In this document: one piece after another, positions 24,401-36,400 of the stretch
How positions within the stretch are numbered: the stretch's first letter is position 1
Layout: every line of letters begins with the position of its first letter
Source: Ryuthela nishihirai
Taxonomy: Eukaryota > Arthropoda > Arachnida > Araneae > Heptathelidae
Reading direction: 5' to 3'
NCBI GenBank assembly: GCA_038380435.1
Contig: JAWZYU010000034.1
Span: forward strand, 43,834,901-43,898,900
Length of the DNA stretch: 64,000 nt
Notes under the pieces: model-generated
Database searches by the model: none
Told to the model about the DNA's origin: nothing
The model's input: only the letters and a program-made list of their open reading frames with translations
Position numbers and translations under genes: made by a program

Positions 24401-27400
24401 TTTTACCTCTGAGTTGGGTTGTTTTACCTCTGAGTTGGGTTGTTTTACCTCTGAGTTGGGTTGTTTTACCTCTGAGTTGGGTTATTTTGCCTCTGAGTTG
24501 GGTTATTTTACCTCTGAGTTGGGTTGTTTTATCTCTGAGTTGAGTTGTTTTACCTCTGAGTTGGGTTGTTTTACCTCTGAGTTGGGTTGTTTTACCTCTG
24601 AGTTGGGTTATTTTACCTCTGAATTGGGTTGTTTTACCTCTGATTTGGGTTGTTTTACCTCTGAGTTGGGTTGTTTTACCTCTGAGTTGGGTTGTTTTAC
24701 CTCTGAGTTGGGTTGTTTTACCTCTGAGTTGGGTTGTTTTACCTCTGAATTGGGTTGTTTTACCTCTGAGTTGGGTTATTTTACCTCTGAGTTGGGTTAT
24801 TTTACCTCTGAGTTGGGTTGTTTTACCTCTGAGTTGGGTTGTTTTACCTCTGAGTTGGGTTATTTTACCTCTGAGTTGGGTTATTTTACCTCTGAGTTGG
24901 GTTGTTTTACCTCTGAGTTGGGTTGTTTTACCTCTGAGTTGGGTTGTTTTACCTCTGAGCGATACCCTTTTTTTTGCACACAATTGGCTAAATTGCCAAG
25001 TCACAAGGATCTCGAAGGCTCAGAGGAAGTTGGGAGTAGAAAACCCACTGGACAGATGATAGGAGAGGAACAGAGACCTCCCTTCAAGGTCATTCAGTGT
25101 GTTCCTTAACGTGCACAAGTTTGACTTTGCTGCACACAGGACCACAGGACTTTCCAAGCCCTTCTCTGTCCACTTTCTAGTCTAGTTCAGGGCAAGGGTT
25201 CGAATCGCAGACTGAGATTTTAGTACAATTTTTAAAAATACGGTACGGATTATCTGTACGAAAATTTTTGAGATTTCTCACGACTAACTTATAAACTGTC
25301 GGACATACACCGAAGAGCCAAAACATTATGACCAGCGTGTCTTATGCAAATTGAAGCAACTGCTGGGTTGGGTTGTTGGGTTGTTTTACCTCTGAGCGGC
25401 ACTTTTTTGCACACCATGGGCTAAATGGCCAGGTCACATGGACTCCGAAGGCTCAGAGAAGGTTGGGGGAGGGGACCCACTGGAACAGCTGTTGGGAGAC
25501 AGATGGTAGCCTCCCGTCAAGGCTATCCAACGTGTTCTTTAACGTGCACAGGGTATGTCTCTCCCGCACACGGGGCCACGGCTTAACGTCCCATCCGACG
25601 GACGGCGGCCTTTCCAAGCCCATCGGTGTCCCCTACTGACCGTGGGCAGGGCGGGGAATAGCAACTGCTGGTAAACGACGGCGCGTGTGTAGGTCATGAA
25701 ACCGTATAACGCCTGATATTTAGCTCTGCTCTTCAGATGGGAAAGGCAGCGGATTACAGATTACAGAATTCAGAAAAAATAATCTGGCAACGATTTTTTT
25801 TTTCTTCAGAAATTAGTGATCTGGCAACCTTTGTGTCACGTGACATGAAGGTTGCCAGATCACTAATTTCTAAAAAATCGTTGCCAGATATTTTTTCTGA
25901 ATTCTGTAACCAACCGTATGTTCAGATACTTTTTTGAGCGACTGTACCAGATACCACAAGACACCTTTAGAAATCTTGTAGCGTCCATGCCTCTCTGGGT
26001 AAGAGCTGTTTTGGCAGCACGTGGAGGATCAACATCATGTTAGGCAGGTGGTCATAATGTTTTGTCTCTTCGGTGTATATAGGAATAGAAAAATAGAAAA
26101 TGAGTGTCAAATTGAAAAACGATTTTATTACGAAATAAAATTAAGAAAAATATTTACTACGCACCTCCTTCATCCAGAACAAAATCTTCATCACTTTCAT
26201 GTTCTGAAAAAATGAAGCAAATCCGTAATGTAAAACAAAATTTAAAATAGTATCTAAATGCAAAATAATGTAACAATTACAGTAATTAAGTTTAAGATAA
26301 GAACAAGAATGTGTTTTTATATTACTGATATTATCCGAAGTTCTTAAATTGAGATATTGGTTCAAGCGTTGGTAAGAATTAAGTTTACGGGAATATGTTA
26401 AAATTATAAAAAATGATATTTTATTGCTGGATTCTGGTTATAAGTTATAGCTTTCAGTACATGGGGCAACATCAGTCTGACGGGTGCAGTTATAAAAGGA
26501 CAAGAACAGTTGCTCAAAAAATATCCGAACACTATGGTGGATTACAGAATTCAGAAAAAATATCTCGCAACGATTTTTTTAGAAATTAGTGATCTGGCAA
26601 CCTTCGTCTGACGTGACACGAAGGTTGCCAGATCACTAATTTCTAAAAAAATCATTGCCAGATATTTTTCTGAATTCTGTCATCAATGACACGAAGGTTG
26701 CCAGATCACTAATTTCTAAAAAAATCATTGCCAGATATTTTTCTGAATTCTGTCATCAATGACACGAAGGTTGCCAGATCACTAATTTCTAAAAAAAATC
26801 GTTGCCAGATATTTTTTCTGAATTCTGTCATCAATGACACAAAGGTTGCCAGATCACTAATTTCTAAAAGAAAAAAATCGTTGCCAGATATTTTTTCTGA
26901 ATTCTGTCATCAATGACACAAAGGTTGCCAGATCACTAATTTCTAAAAAAAAAAATCGTTGCCAGATATTTTTTCATCAATGACACAAAGGTTGCCTGAT
27001 CACTAATTTCTTAAAAAAATCGTTGCCAGATATTTTTTCTGAATTCTGTCATCAATGACACGAGGGTTGCCAGATCACTAATTTCTAGAAAAAAATCGTT
27101 GCCAGATATTTTTTCTGAATTCTGTCATCAATGACACAAAGGTTGCCAGATCACTAATTTCTAAAAAAAAAATCGTTGCCAGATATTTTTTCTGAATTCT
27201 GTCATCAATGACACGAAGGTTGCCAGACCACTAATTTCTAAAAAAAAATCGTTGCCAGATATTTTTTCTGAATTCTATCATCAATGACACGAGGGTTGCC
27301 AGATCACTAATTTCTAGAAAAAAATCGTTGCCAGATATTTTTTCTGAATTCTGTCATCAATGACACAAAGGTTGCCAGACCACTAATTTCTAAAAAAAAA

Positions 27401-30400
27401 ATCGTTGCCAGATATTTTTTCTGAATTCTATCATCAATGACACGAGGGTTGCCAGATCACTAATTTCTAGAAAAAAATCGTTGCCAGATATTTTTTCTGA
27501 ATTCTGTCATCAATGACACAAAGGTTGCCAGATCACTAATTTCTAAAAAAAAATCGTTGCCAGATATTTTTTCTGAATTTTGTCATCAATGACACGAAGG
27601 TTGCCAGACCACTAATTTCTAAAAAAAAATCGTTGCCAGATATTTTTTCTGAATTCTATCATCAATGACACGAGGGTTGCCAGATCACTAATTTCTAAAA
27701 AAAAAAAATCGTTGCCAGATACTTTTTCTGAATTCTGTTATCAACCATGGTGTTCGGATATTTTTTTGAGCGACTGTACATATTGTTTTATATTATTCTT
27801 ATTTCTGGGTTGTTTAAGTGATGATAATAATAATACTTGCCTGTGACATTTTCTTCTGATGGAAGGGTTGTAAATGTGGTGAAATGGCTCTGTGAGGTGA
27901 CGGACTCTTCCGATGAACCCTCAGTTTGTCCTGTTTCTGTTTCATTAGGTCTCTGGCTGCCTCCAAACACTGTACTCCACATAGTCGTAAAATCCTTAAA
28001 TGGCACTGTGGTAGTAGAGACAGTATCGTCGACCTCAGCGGCTGTAGTCAAGTCTGGCGTCACCGTTTCATCACTGAACGTATGACCACTTGTCATGAAC
28101 CATCTATCAGAAACTGTAGTGTCCTTTTCTAAAAGTTCTGTCTTTTCTGTTGTGTCTGATGACGAAGTGATATATACAGGAGTTACTGTTAACGAGTAGT
28201 TAGTGGCATAACTATCAGTTGTAGTTTCATCGGTTTTTGTAGTCACGTCTAATCTTTTAGAGATGCCTGCATCTTCTGAAGTTGATATAAAGTCAGTAAC
28301 GGTCGTTGAAGATTCTGGGAGTATACTGAATGAAAAAGAACCTGTTCTCTTTCCAAAGTCAGATAAGTCATCTGGTGTTGTAAAGAATTCTGTAGTCGTT
28401 TCTCTTGCAACGACAGTGGTCTCTTTTCGAATACTTCTGTCGCTGTCTTCCTCTGTTGTCCTCAACTTTTCTGTCTCCTCTATCTCTGCAACTGATTCGG
28501 TCGTTTCCGTTGGTCTAGTTGTTTCTTCGGTTTCTTTTACTTTAGTAAATATCGTTGGAGCGACAGTTGCAGTAATTCCTTTTATTTCTTCGTCGATTAT
28601 TTTGAATTCTGTTGTTTCCTCTGCAGCTTCTGTTGGCCAATGTGTGGTATCATTTTGTTTACTTACTGTGCTTAGTTTAGTAGCAGTGACTTCTAGAATT
28701 GCTGGAGTTGTTGTATCCCTGTCTTCAACTTCTGTTTCCGCACTTGGTTTCGGCGATTCCGTGCTTATTTCTCCAATAGCTGGAATTGTTGTTGCTAAGT
28801 GTTCAGAATCAGTCCTTTCCTGGATCGTAACTACGGGTGATTCAGTCATTTCCTCTACTTCTGATGATGTCGAGGAAGATGTAAACGTCTTTACTGTTGT
28901 TTCTTGATCTTCAGCATCTTTCACTGTAGGTGCTACTTCGTCTAGAGTTTCTTTCCGTTCAACAGCTATTCTTTGTTGAGGGGTAGTCATCTTTTCAGTA
29001 AATTCCTCCAATTCTGTTTCTTTCGTTGGGAACGTTGTTTTTATTGTCGTTGGAGACGATTCAGCAATGGTTTCCTTCTCTACAATTGATGTTGGTCCAG
29101 TTGTTTCTTTTTCTACAATTGATGTTGGTGTGATTGTTTCTTTTTCTACAGTTGATGCTGATGAGGTTGTTTCCTTTTCTGCAGCTGATGTTGGTGCGGT
29201 TGTTTCCTTTTCTGCAGTTGATGTTGGTGTGATTGTTTCTTTTTCTACAGTTGATGCTGATGAGGTTGTTTCCTTTTCTGCAGCTGATGTTGGCGTGGTT
29301 GTTTCTTTTTCTACAAATGATGTTGGTGCAGTTGTTTCTTTTTCTACAAATGATGTTGGTGTGATTGTTTCTTTTTCTGCAGTTGATGTTAGTGTGGTTG
29401 TTCCTTTTTCTACAGCTGATGTTGGCATGGTTGTTTCTTTTTCTGCAGCTGATGATAGTGTGGTTGTTTCTTTTTCTACAGTTGATGCTGATGAGGTTGT
29501 TTCCTTTTCTGCAGCTGATGATAGTGTGGTTGTTTCTTTTTCTACAGTTGATGCTGATGAGGTTGTTTCCTTTTCTGCAGCTGATGTTGGCATGGTTGTT
29601 TCTTTTTCTGCAAATGATGTTGGTAGTGTTTCTTTTTCTACAAATGATGTTGGTGCAGTTGTTTCTTTTTCTGCAGCTGATGTTAGTGTGGTTGTTTCTT
29701 TTTCTACAGCTGATGTTGGTGCGGTTTTTTCCTTTTCTACAGTTGATTTTGTAGTTGCTTCCTCTTCTATAACTGATGTTGGTGCAGTTGTTTCCTTTTC
29801 AATAACTGACGTTGGTGGAGCTGTTTCCTTTTCTACAGCTGATGTTCGTGAGGTTGTCTCTTTTTCTACAGTCGATGTTGGTGGGGTTATTTCTTTTTCT
29901 ACAGGTGATGTTGGTACAGTTGTTTCCTTTTCTACAACTGATGTTGGTGCAGTTGTTTCCTTTTCTACAATTGTTGTTGGTGAGGTAGTTTCTTTTTCTA
30001 CAACCGATGTTAGTGTGGTTGTTTTCTGTTCTGCAACAGATGTTGGTGAAGTAGTTTCTTTTTCTACAGTCAATGTTGGTGCACTTGTTTTCTTTTCTGC
30101 AGTTGGTGGTGTAGTAGTTTCCTTTTCTACAGCTGATGTTGGTGTGGCTGTTTCTTCTTGTACAATTGATGTTGGTGGGATTGTTTCTTTCTGTACAGTT
30201 GATGTTGGTGGGGTTGTTTCTTTTTCTACAGTTGATATTGGTGCAGTTGTTTCCTTTTCTACAGTTGATGTTGGTGCAGTTGTTTCCTTTTCTACAACCG
30301 CTGTTGGTGCAGTTGTTTCCTTTTCTACAACTGCTGTTGGTGCAGTTGTTTCCTTTTCTACAAATGATGTTGGCTCGGTAGGTTTTTCTTCTACAATTGC

Positions 30401-33400
30401 TGTTGGTGCGGTAGTTTCTTTTTCTACAACCGATATTAGTGCGGTTGTTTCCTTTTCTGCAAATGATGGTGGTATGATTGTTTCCTTTTCTACAGCTAAT
30501 GTTGGTGTGGTTGTTTCTTTTACTACAGTTGATGTTGGTGCGGTTGTTTCCTTGTCTACAATCGATGTTGGCGGGATTGTTTCTTTTTCTACAGTTGATG
30601 TTGGTGCAGTTGTTTCCTTTTCTACAACTGATGTTGGTGTGGTTGTTTCTTCTTCTACAATTATTGTTGGTGCGGTGGTTTCTTTTTCTACAACCAATAC
30701 TTGTGCGGTTGTTTTCTCTTCCACAATGGCTGTTTGTGAAGTAGTTTCTTTTTCTACAGCCAATGTTGGTGCGGTTGTTTCCTTGTCTGCAGCTAATGTT
30801 GGTGTGGTTGTTTCTTTTTCTACAGTTGATGTTGGTGTGGTTGTTTCTTTTTCTACAATTGATGTTGGTGTGGTTGTGTCCTTGTCTACAATCGATGTTG
30901 GTGTGATTGTTTCTTTTTCTACAACTGATGTTGGTGAGGTTATTTCTTTTTCTATAGTTGATGTTGGTGGGGTTATTTCTTTTTCTACAATTGATGCAGT
31001 TGATGTTGGTACTTTTGTTTCTTTTTCTACAATTGATGCAGTTGATGTTGGTACTTTTGTTTCTTTTTCTACAACTGATGCAGTTGATGTTGGTACTTTT
31101 GTTTCTTTTTCTACAACTGATACAGTTGATGTTGGTACTTTTGTTTCCTTTTCTGTAATTGATATTGGTGTGGTTGTTTCTTTTTCTACAATTGTTGTTG
31201 GTACGGTTGTTTCCTTTTCTACAGTTGATGTTGCAGTTGCTTCATCTTCTACAACTGATATTGGTGCAGTTGTTTCCTTCTCTACGACTGATGTTGGTGT
31301 AGTCATTTCCTTCCCTGTAACTGATGTTGGTGTGGTTGTTTTCTTTTCTTCCAGTGATATTTTATGGTCCAGTATGGTTATTTTCTTCTCTGCAACTGAT
31401 GTTGCTGTTTCTTTCTCTATAAGCGATGTCGGCTCGGTTGTTTCCTTTTCTGCAATTGATGTTAATGGGGTTATTTCTCTTTCTACAGCTGATGTTGATT
31501 GAGACACTTCTGAGACATCATGAGTGGCTAGTTTTGTTTCCGAAACGGTAGGTTCAGTTGTTTCCTTTTCTGAAAGAGATATTAATTGTGATGTTTCTTT
31601 AGATACATCGGGAGTAGTTAGTTTTGGTTCCGAAATTGTTGGTTCTGTTGTTTCCTTTTCTGCAACTGAGGTGGGTTCTGTTATTTTCTCTCCCAGAACC
31701 GAAGTGGGTTCTGTTGTTTCCTTTTCTGAAACTGATATTGATTGTGAAGTTTCTTCCGATACATCAAGAATGGTTGGTTTTGTTTCCAAAATTGTTGGTT
31801 CCGTTGTTTTCTTTTCTGAAGATGACGTTTCCTTAAATTCATCAGGAATGGTTGCTTTTGTTTCGTATATTGTTGGTTGGGTAGTTTCTGTCTGTGACAT
31901 TGATGTTGAATAAGATGCTTCAGCTTCAGTTTCTTCACTTTCTGCAGTTGGTGTTGAATGAGACGCTACTGTAGATACATCCTCAACTGCTGGACTTGTT
32001 TCGGAAACTGTTGGTTCAACAATTTCTTTTTCGGTAGATAGTGTGGAATGCAGTGCTGTAGGTACGTAGCGAATGGTTGTTGGTGTTATAGGTGTTGCTG
32101 ATTCAGTCGTTGATTTTTCTGTAAGGAGTGTCGAATGTTCTGTTACAGATGCTTCATCAATGCCTGGTTTTGTTTGAAAAGAAACTGTTGTTACAGTTGT
32201 TTCTTTTTCTACAGTTACTGTTGAGTATGGTATAACTGTAGATACATCGTGAATAATTGTTTCAGAAACTGTTGGTTCATTTGTTTCCTTTTCTGCAGTT
32301 GAAGGTGATGTTTCTGAAGATACATCAGGAACTGTCGGTTTGCTTTCCGAAATCATCAGTTCGGTAGTTTTCTTTTCTGAAACTGATGTTGATGCTTTTT
32401 CAGACACTTCAGAAATGGCTGGTTCTGTTTCCGAAACAGGCGTTTCAGTAAATTCTTTTTGTGGAATTGCAGTTGATATTTCTTCAGATATGTCACGAAT
32501 AGATGTTTTTGTTTCCAGAACTATTGGTTCGGTAGTTTCTTTTTCTGCAGATGATACTGTTGTGTCTTCAGTTACGTCAGGAATGGTTATTTTAGTTTCA
32601 GAAACTGTTGGTTCAGGTGTTTCTTTTGCTGAAGGTGATGGTGTTGTTTCTTTAGTTTCGTCAGGAATTGTAGTTTTGGGTTCAGAAATTGTTGATTCCA
32701 TTGTTTCTCCTTCTGCAGTTGGTGTGGATTTTGAAGTTTCCTCAGCTACTTCAGAAATGACCGGTTTTGTCTCCGAAACTGTTTTTTCGGTGGTTTCTTT
32801 TTCTGCAATTGATGGCGATGGTGATGTTTCTTCGGACACATCAACAATTCTTGTTTCTGTTTCCAAGAATGTTGGTTCGGTTGTTACTTCTTCTGAAATT
32901 GATGTTGATTGAGGTGGTATCTTTTCAGATGTATGAAGAATGGTTGGTTTTGTTTCTGAAACCGTTGGCTCAGCTGTTTCCATTTCTGAAGCTAATGTCG
33001 ATTGTGATGTTTCTTCAGACACATCAGTAATGCTTAGTTTTGATTCAGAAAGTGCAGATTCAGTTGTTTCCTGCTCTACAATTGATACCGATTGTGACGT
33101 TGTTTTAAGTACATCAGGAATGCTTGGTTTTGTTTCCGAAACAACAGCTTCAGTTGCTACCTCCTCTTCACGTGTTGAGTGCGATGTTATTACAGTTACA
33201 GGCGGCTTTTGGGCAATATGTGTTGTTTCATGAATTGCTTGTGTAGGCGTCACTGTTTCAGATGCTGTTGGCGAAAGTTCTGTTGAAGATTTCACTTCAC
33301 TGTCGTCTGCAGTTTCTGTAGCATTTGGTGAAGTTGTTACTTTCACTAAATCTGTCGTAGATGCTTCTTTAGAATCAGAAATTTCTTGTTCTGATGTCAC

Positions 33401-36400
33401 CTTTTCTGTTCCTGACGTTGAATATGACGTCACTGAGACAGATGCTCGTTCGGTGACTTCTGTGGTTTCTGACACTTCTGATGTTGTTGTCGTTGAGGAT
33501 GAAGTTGTTATTGAGGTTGAATCTGTCTCTTCTATGTCCACCGCAGTTTCGTAAATGACGGATTTTTTTGTCTCCTTTTCTGTAGTTGAAGTTAAATACG
33601 ATGTTTCTGTGGCTATAGAAGATATCTTTTCGATATCTGCTGCAGTTTCGTAGATTGTTGGCTCAGTGGTCTCTTTTTCTACTGCAGTTTTAGTTTGTGG
33701 TGTTAGTGTTGCAGATGATGTCTCAGCAACATCTTTCATAGTTACAGAAATCATTGGTGTTGTCATTTTCTCTGCCACAGTAGTCAAGTGACTTGTTTCC
33801 GTTTCGATAATTTCATCAGTGTCCTGTTTCGTTTCAAGAGTTATTGACGGAGTTGTGTCTTTTTCAGAAGTTCTTGTTGAAGTAGATCTTTTTTCAGTTA
33901 CATTTTCGGTTGCTGTTGTGGTTTCTGAAACTGTTGACACAGTTGTTTCTTTTCCTTCAGTTGAAGTCAAGTATACTGTTGTTACCGATGCTTCAGATTC
34001 CTTTTCGGGAATTGCTGTAGGTAGAGAAATTGGTGTTTCATTCCTGAATAGTTCAGCTTCAGATACTACTGGTGCAGTTGTCTCTCTTTCTGGAGATGCT
34101 GAATAAGTTGTTGCAGATGTTTCACTAGTTTCTGTTGTTCTTGGTGATGTTATTTCTTCAGAAGTTTCTGTAATTTCAGTAACACCTTTCGGAGAAGATT
34201 CAAGAGTGGTTCTTGTTTCCACAATTGAACCTACTGTGGTTTCTGTTTCTTCCTGCTGTTCCTCAGTTGGTACGTCTGTCTCAGAAAGAGGTTCAGTTGT
34301 TGTCGGATAATATCTTGGCACTGTGGTTGTTTCTACCTGCATAGTGGATTTCCTATCAGAAACACCTGCAGTGACGAAAGTAAATACTCTATCCGTGACC
34401 GTTGGAGCCTCTGTTGTACTCATAAATGTTGTTTCACCAAATCTCTCATCGACAGTACTTATTTCACTAACACCACCTGCAGTTGAATAGGTGAAGGATT
34501 CAGATGAAGTTTTCGTGCCATCATATTTTGGAGCTTCTGTTGTTTGTTCAAGAATAGGTGCAGTATAAGTTACTGTAGTCGTCACGTTAACAGCAGATTG
34601 TGTTTCTTTCAACCATGGTAAAGCTGGCGGTCGATGCGTTTTTGCAGAGATCTCTTCTGTGATTGGTTGAGTGTCGTGTGTTATTTCAGTCGCCGTTTCG
34701 AGCGCTTTTTCTTCCGTAGATGTCCTCGTGTCGACGAAAGTAGATCGTGTAATGGGTAACGGAATGAAAGTTGTCACAGATAATTCCTTGAACTCTAATG
34801 GCGAGGAAGTAATAAATAAAGGCTTAACATGTTCCTCAAAAGTTTGGGCTTGGGTGGTTTCTGATACTCGAGGATACTCTGTACTTATAGGTAAAGATAT
34901 ATTAAAAATCTCACTGCTCTTAGTTATATCCTTACTTGTTGATGAGGTCACTTCAGGTAGAAGTGTAACTTCATCCGTAGTTTCGTCTTTTCTCTCTGAC
35001 TTTCCAGTGTCTAGTGTTTTAGGAGTAAAAGATGTTTCTTCAACAGCAGTACTGCTAGTAACTGTCGAATCATGTCTGGATTCACCAGAAGTTGTTGCAA
35101 TTACAGAAGACGTACTTCCAGTGATTTCCGTAACAGCTTCTGCTAACCCATAAGGTGAGGTGGTTTCGGTTATCTTTTCGTCATCTTTAACTGAAGATGT
35201 AGTTCCTCTATCCCTCAGGTAAACACTACTACTTGGTGCCCCTTCAGTTGTTACCATCGAAACATCTGTTTCTGCAATACCAGTCCCAGATGTTTCATTC
35301 CGTATTGCAGCTCCCATTGAGGTCATTTCGAACACATTTGTTATGTTGCTAAGGGATGATTCAGTCTCAGATAAAGTGCTTAAGTCCTGTATTGTAACTC
35401 CAATGGCCGTAGTGATTTCATCTACGACTACTGCTGAAATATTTCTCGCTGCACCTTCAACACTAGTAGGAAATTTCGTTTTATCTTCCAATGTAAATCC
35501 ATCGGTTGTCATCACACTCGGTTTCTCGCTTTCGGTTGACGTCCTTCTCAGTTCATCCGCCATTGTGGTCGTCTGTAGATATTTCGTTATTGGCAAAGTT
35601 AGGTCTATTAACGAAACACGGATAGGTGTGGTTTCGCCATCGGCAGAAAATATAGACGTTTTCGTCATATCAACTCTCATGGTAGTTTGACTAGGAGCAG
35701 AGTCAGTCGTAACAGTTGTATCTTTTAAAGAAACACCAGACACAGTTGACTCCGTTTCTTCTCCTACACTAGCATCTGATGCTTCCTGCACGTCATCCTC
35801 ACCTGTCACGCCAACAGAAACATCTTTCAATACAGCAGAAGTTGTTGCATTATCCTGTTCAAGACTTACATTTGTCGTCGTTTCTACTTCCTCTGTTACT
35901 GCAGGAGTGCTCTCTTCAGACACTGTTGTTATAGGAACATCTTTCGATGTAACACTGGTTGTAGTGGCTTCACTTTCCAGACTTACAGCTGATGTCCTTT
36001 CACCTTCCTCTGTTACACCAGGACTACTCTCTTCAGACACTGTTGTTACAGGCACATCTTTCAATGTAACACTGGTTGTAGTGGCTTCACTTTCCAGACT
36101 TACAGCTGATGTCCTTTCTCTTTCCTCTGTTACTGCAGGAGTGCTCTCTTCAGACACCGTTGTTACAGGAATATCTTTCAATGTAACACTGGTTGTAGTG
36201 GCTTCACCTTCCAGACTTACAGCTGATGTCCTTTCACCTTCCTCTGTTACACCAAGAGTACTCTCTTCAGACACTGTTGTTACAGGAACATCTTTCAATG
36301 TAACACTGGTTGTAGTGGCTTCACTTTCCAGACTTACAGCTGATGTCCTTTCTCCTTCCTCTGTTACTGCAGGAGTGCTCTCTTCAGACACCGTTGTTAC

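Larger units (their letters stand above)
25305..26080. mobile_element. Non-autonomous DNA transposon with ~29-bp TIRs, host of two nested insertions
   Basis: Left end ATACACCGAAGAGCCAAAAC continuing ATTATGACCA; the right end (26049-26078) is its complement with one mismatch. No transposase is present. A SINE (25367-25659) and a MITE fragment (about 25745-25947) sit inside it. Confidence 0.8.

Noticed and set aside
23699..24958. Telomere-like repeat because of the TTGGG motif
   Set aside because: The unit is 21 bases and derives from the neighbouring SINE; no TTAGG-type telomeric repeats are present.
23700..25109. 469-codon frame of LGCFTSE heptapeptides, and the complementary frame
   Set aside because: Pure artefact of the 21-bp minisatellite, whose period is a multiple of three.
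28263..35690. Several long plus-strand frames opposite the giant exon
   Set aside because: Shadows of the Thr/Ser/Glu-rich coding strand.
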